Shown: positions 60,266-64,000 of the stretch, one piece after another | Layout: every line of letters begins with the position of its first letter | How positions within the stretch are numbered: position 1 is the first letter of the stretch | Assembly (NCBI GenBank): GCA_050952465.1 | Contig: JBMNKZ010000011.1 | Span: forward strand, 123,519-187,518 | Direction: 5' to 3' | From: DUPU01 sp050952465 | Lineage (GTDB): Bacteria; Bacillota; Dehalobacteriia; Dehalobacteriales; Dehalobacteriaceae | Length of the DNA: 64,000 nucleotides | Position numbers and translations under genes: made by a program | Notes under the pieces: model-generated | Seen by the model: only the letters and a program-made list of their open reading frames with translations | Told to the model about the DNA's origin: nothing | Database searches by the model: none

Positions 60266-60266
<1 letters not shown>
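59784..60266 (+). CDS. four-cluster [4Fe-4S] ferredoxin subunit, second AOR module
   Basis: 160 residues with four cysteine sets: CTGCQTCELIC, CQQCSKPACMEICP, CIKCKMCTIACP and CDLCQGDPECVKYCP. Close relative of the protein at 29675, with the same position before an AOR gene. GGGAGGG stands 11 bases before the ATG. Its stop overlaps the next ATG (TAATG). This gene is intact although both flanks carry frameshifts. Confidence 0.92.
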
Positions 60267-62078
<1,812 letters not shown>

Positions 62079-62170
62079 TTAAGTATTTAGAACCATTCGG
62101 GTTGCCACCTGCGCCTTTCGGCCCGGGTGGCAATTTTTAGTTAAGATAAGGCATGAGGGGAGAGGTTAGG

Positions 62171-62642
62171 ATGCAGGAAAGGATAAGTGCGGAAAAATTG
62201 ATTAAACAGTATCCTTCCGATAAACGTTTTTTATTGGCGATAATGCAGGATGTTCAGAAGGAATTTAATTTCCTCCCCAAGGAAAGTCTGAGTTTGATGG
62301 CTCGCCATGTCAGACTGCCGGTAGCCAAGGTTTACAGTATGGCCACTTTTTATAAGGCTTTCAGCCTGGCTCCAAAAGGCCGCTATTGTATAAAAGTATG
62401 TGACGGTACTGCTTGCCACATTAAAGGGTCCAATATACTTACAGACCAAATTTATAAAATCTTAAAGATTAGGCCGGGGGAAACCACACGGGATGGTGAA
62501 TTTTTCTCTGGAGACAGTCAACTGCCTTGGGGCTTGCGCTATTGCGCCGGTGCTGCTGGTGAACGGAAAAGTACACGCCAAGGTAACATCGAGCAAGCTG
62601 GAAGAGATTCTTATCAGGTGCAGGGAGGCAGACCATGAATGA
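62171..62642 (+). pseudogene. NuoE-like [2Fe-2S] subunit, second module, one frameshift
   Basis: About 157 residues after correcting one extra T in the run 62501-62505. Cysteines CDGTAC and, after the shift, CLGAC follow NuoE spacing; FLPKESLSLMARHVRLPVAKVYSMATFYKAF is the usual N-terminal part (in two pieces). ATG 62171 has GGGGAGAGG upstream; ATG 62153 is an alternative. It overlaps the next gene's ATG as in the first module. Confidence 0.82.
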
Positions 62643-64000
62643 GATGAAACAAGATGAGGATGAAAAAAAACGATTCTGGTATGCTGTGGTACCGGATGTG
62701 TAGCCAACGGGAGCAGGAAAATCTTTCGAGAATTAAAGCTTAAGTTGGCGGAGGAAAACCGCTTTCAAGTGATGATGTTTGTAAAAGCCACTGGGTGCAA
62801 TGGGTGGTGTGAGAAGGGTCCCCTGGTAAAAATCATGCCCGATGATATTACCTACTGCCGGGTCAAACTTTCTGACGTAGAAGAAATTATTGAGAAAAAC
62901 CATAAAAAATGGGCAGTTAATTAACCGTCTTTTGTATCGTGATCCTCGGACCGGGGAATACTGCCGCTCCCACCATGATACTAATTTTTACAAGAAACAG
63001 CTGAAGGTGGCTCTGAAAAATATTGGCGAAGTTGATCCGGAATCTATTGAAGATTATTTGGTCCATGGGGGTTATCAGGCTTTAAGGAAGGCTTTAACTA
63101 TGCCTAGGGAAGAAATAATTCGGGAAGTGATCTCGTCCGGCTTAAGGGGACGAGGAGGAGGGGGATTTCTTACCGGCTTGAAATGGCAGGGTTGTGCCAA
63201 GATGAGTAATGCGCCTCGTTATATCATTTGTAACGGTGATGAAGGTGACCCGGGGGCTTTTATGGACCGGAGCATTATGGAAGGCGATCCCCATAATGTG
63301 TTAGAAGGGATGGCCATTTGCGCTTATGCCGTGGGAGCAAGTCAGGGCTTTATCTATGTTCGTGATGAATATGATTTGGCAGTGGACAATCTTACCAGGG
63401 CGATTCATGATGCTAAGGAGCAAGGATTTTTGGGACAGCACATTTTAGACAGCGACCTTAGTTTTGATATTCAGCTGGTTCGGGGAGGAGGTGCCTTTGT
63501 CTGTGGAGAGGAAACGGCGCTCATGGCCTCCATCGAAGGAAATGTGGGAGAGCCTCGGGATAAATATGTTTTTCCCACGGAAAAAGGATTATGGGGACAG
63601 CCTACTGTAATCAATAATGTAGAAACTTGGGTTAATATCTCCCACATCATTAAACATGGTGCAGAAAACTTTGCCTCTTACGGCACAGCAGGGAGCAAAG
63701 GGACTAAGGTCTTTTCTTTGGTGGGTAAGGTCAATAATACCGGCTTGGTGGAAGTACCCATGGGTACCACCCTGCGGGAAATTATCTTTGATATCGGCGG
63801 GGGGATTCCCGGGGGGAGAAAATTCAAGGCGGTTCAGACGGGAGGACCGTCAGGAGGTTGTATACCTGGTAGTTTGTTGGATTTGCCCGTGGATTTTGAT
63901 ACATTGACTCAGTCTGGCTCCATGATGGGGTCCGGGGGCATTATTGTAATGGATGATCGGACTTGTATGGTGGAAGTTGCCCGGTATTATGTGAAATTTC
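62635..64000 (+). pseudogene. NuoF-like subunit, second module, frameshifted at 5' end and cut by window edge
   Basis: Corrected reading gives an N-terminal thioredoxin-fold [2Fe-2S] domain (VCCGTGCVANGSRKIF, TGCNGWCEKGPLV) and then NuoF: SSGLRGRGGGGFLTGLKWQ, GDPGAFMDRS, GGAFVCGEETALMASIEG and GGPSGGCIPG. Four single-base shifts lie at 62663-62670 (A, missing), 62880-62881 (G, extra), 62896-62900 (A, extra) and 62940-62941 (G, missing). From 62941 to the window end the frame is open. Whether it continues into a GltD-like half, as in module 1, is beyond the window. Confidence 0.85.

Overview
The window reads as chromosomal DNA of an anaerobic, low-to-mid GC Firmicute, most likely a clostridium of the Peptococcaceae/Desulfitobacteriales type. 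This is inferred from gene content: the cdaA-cdaR-glmM c-di-AMP locus, DUF881/Sbp membrane proteins, tungsten-type aldehyde ferredoxin oxidoreductases (AOR) with NuoE/NuoF partners, Na+-pumping decarboxylase subunits, TRAP transport, menaquinone synthesis, and strong GGAGG ribosome sites. No rRNA, tRNA, CRISPR or prophage was seen.

Left part (1-18.3 kb), mostly core genes: the end of leuA, then leuC-leuD-leuB-cimA (leucine synthesis plus the citramalate route to isoleucine); a convergent DUF881-sbp-DUF881 set; divergently cdaA-cdaR, a COG2509 flavoprotein, glmM and a YgjP-type metalloprotease; then a large hybrid kinase with two histidine-kinase modules and a LytTR regulator. From 18.5 to 26 kb come a coiled-coil protein, two polysaccharide deacetylases, a LysR regulator divergent from a TerC-family gene, and decarboxylase beta and very short gamma subunits without an alpha subunit.

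Middle part (26.3-37.8 kb): a PAS sensor kinase and an NtrC-type regulator stand directly before a textbook sigma-54 promoter and a seven-gene AOR operon: four-cluster ferredoxin, AOR, MoaD-like carrier, E1-like enzyme, NuoE-like, a NuoF-GltD-like fusion, and a NuoG/HydA-N-terminus-like protein. The set looks like a soluble complex joining aldehyde/carboxylate chemistry to ferredoxin and NAD(P), possibly by electron bifurcation. Next come tetR plus an ABC ATPase/permease, an IS1182-type element (1.95 kb) and menA.

Right part (43-64 kb): an IclR regulator with matching 34-bp palindromic operators before its own gene and before an aminotransferase-aldolase-TRAP cluster, suggesting uptake and cleavage of a (hydroxy)amino acid; a solute-binding protein that may belong to the split ABC transporter; a MaoC-like protein, a DUF4153 membrane protein, an aminopeptidase P, small DNA- and zinc-binding proteins, and an EamA exporter. 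A second AOR module (from 57.5 kb to the window end) again has a sigma-54 promoter, here with an AcoR-like activator and a palindromic upstream site. Between 58.4 and 63.0 kb the reading frames are broken by about fourteen single-base indels, nearly all in homopolymer runs, so either the sequence is poor there or the module is decaying.
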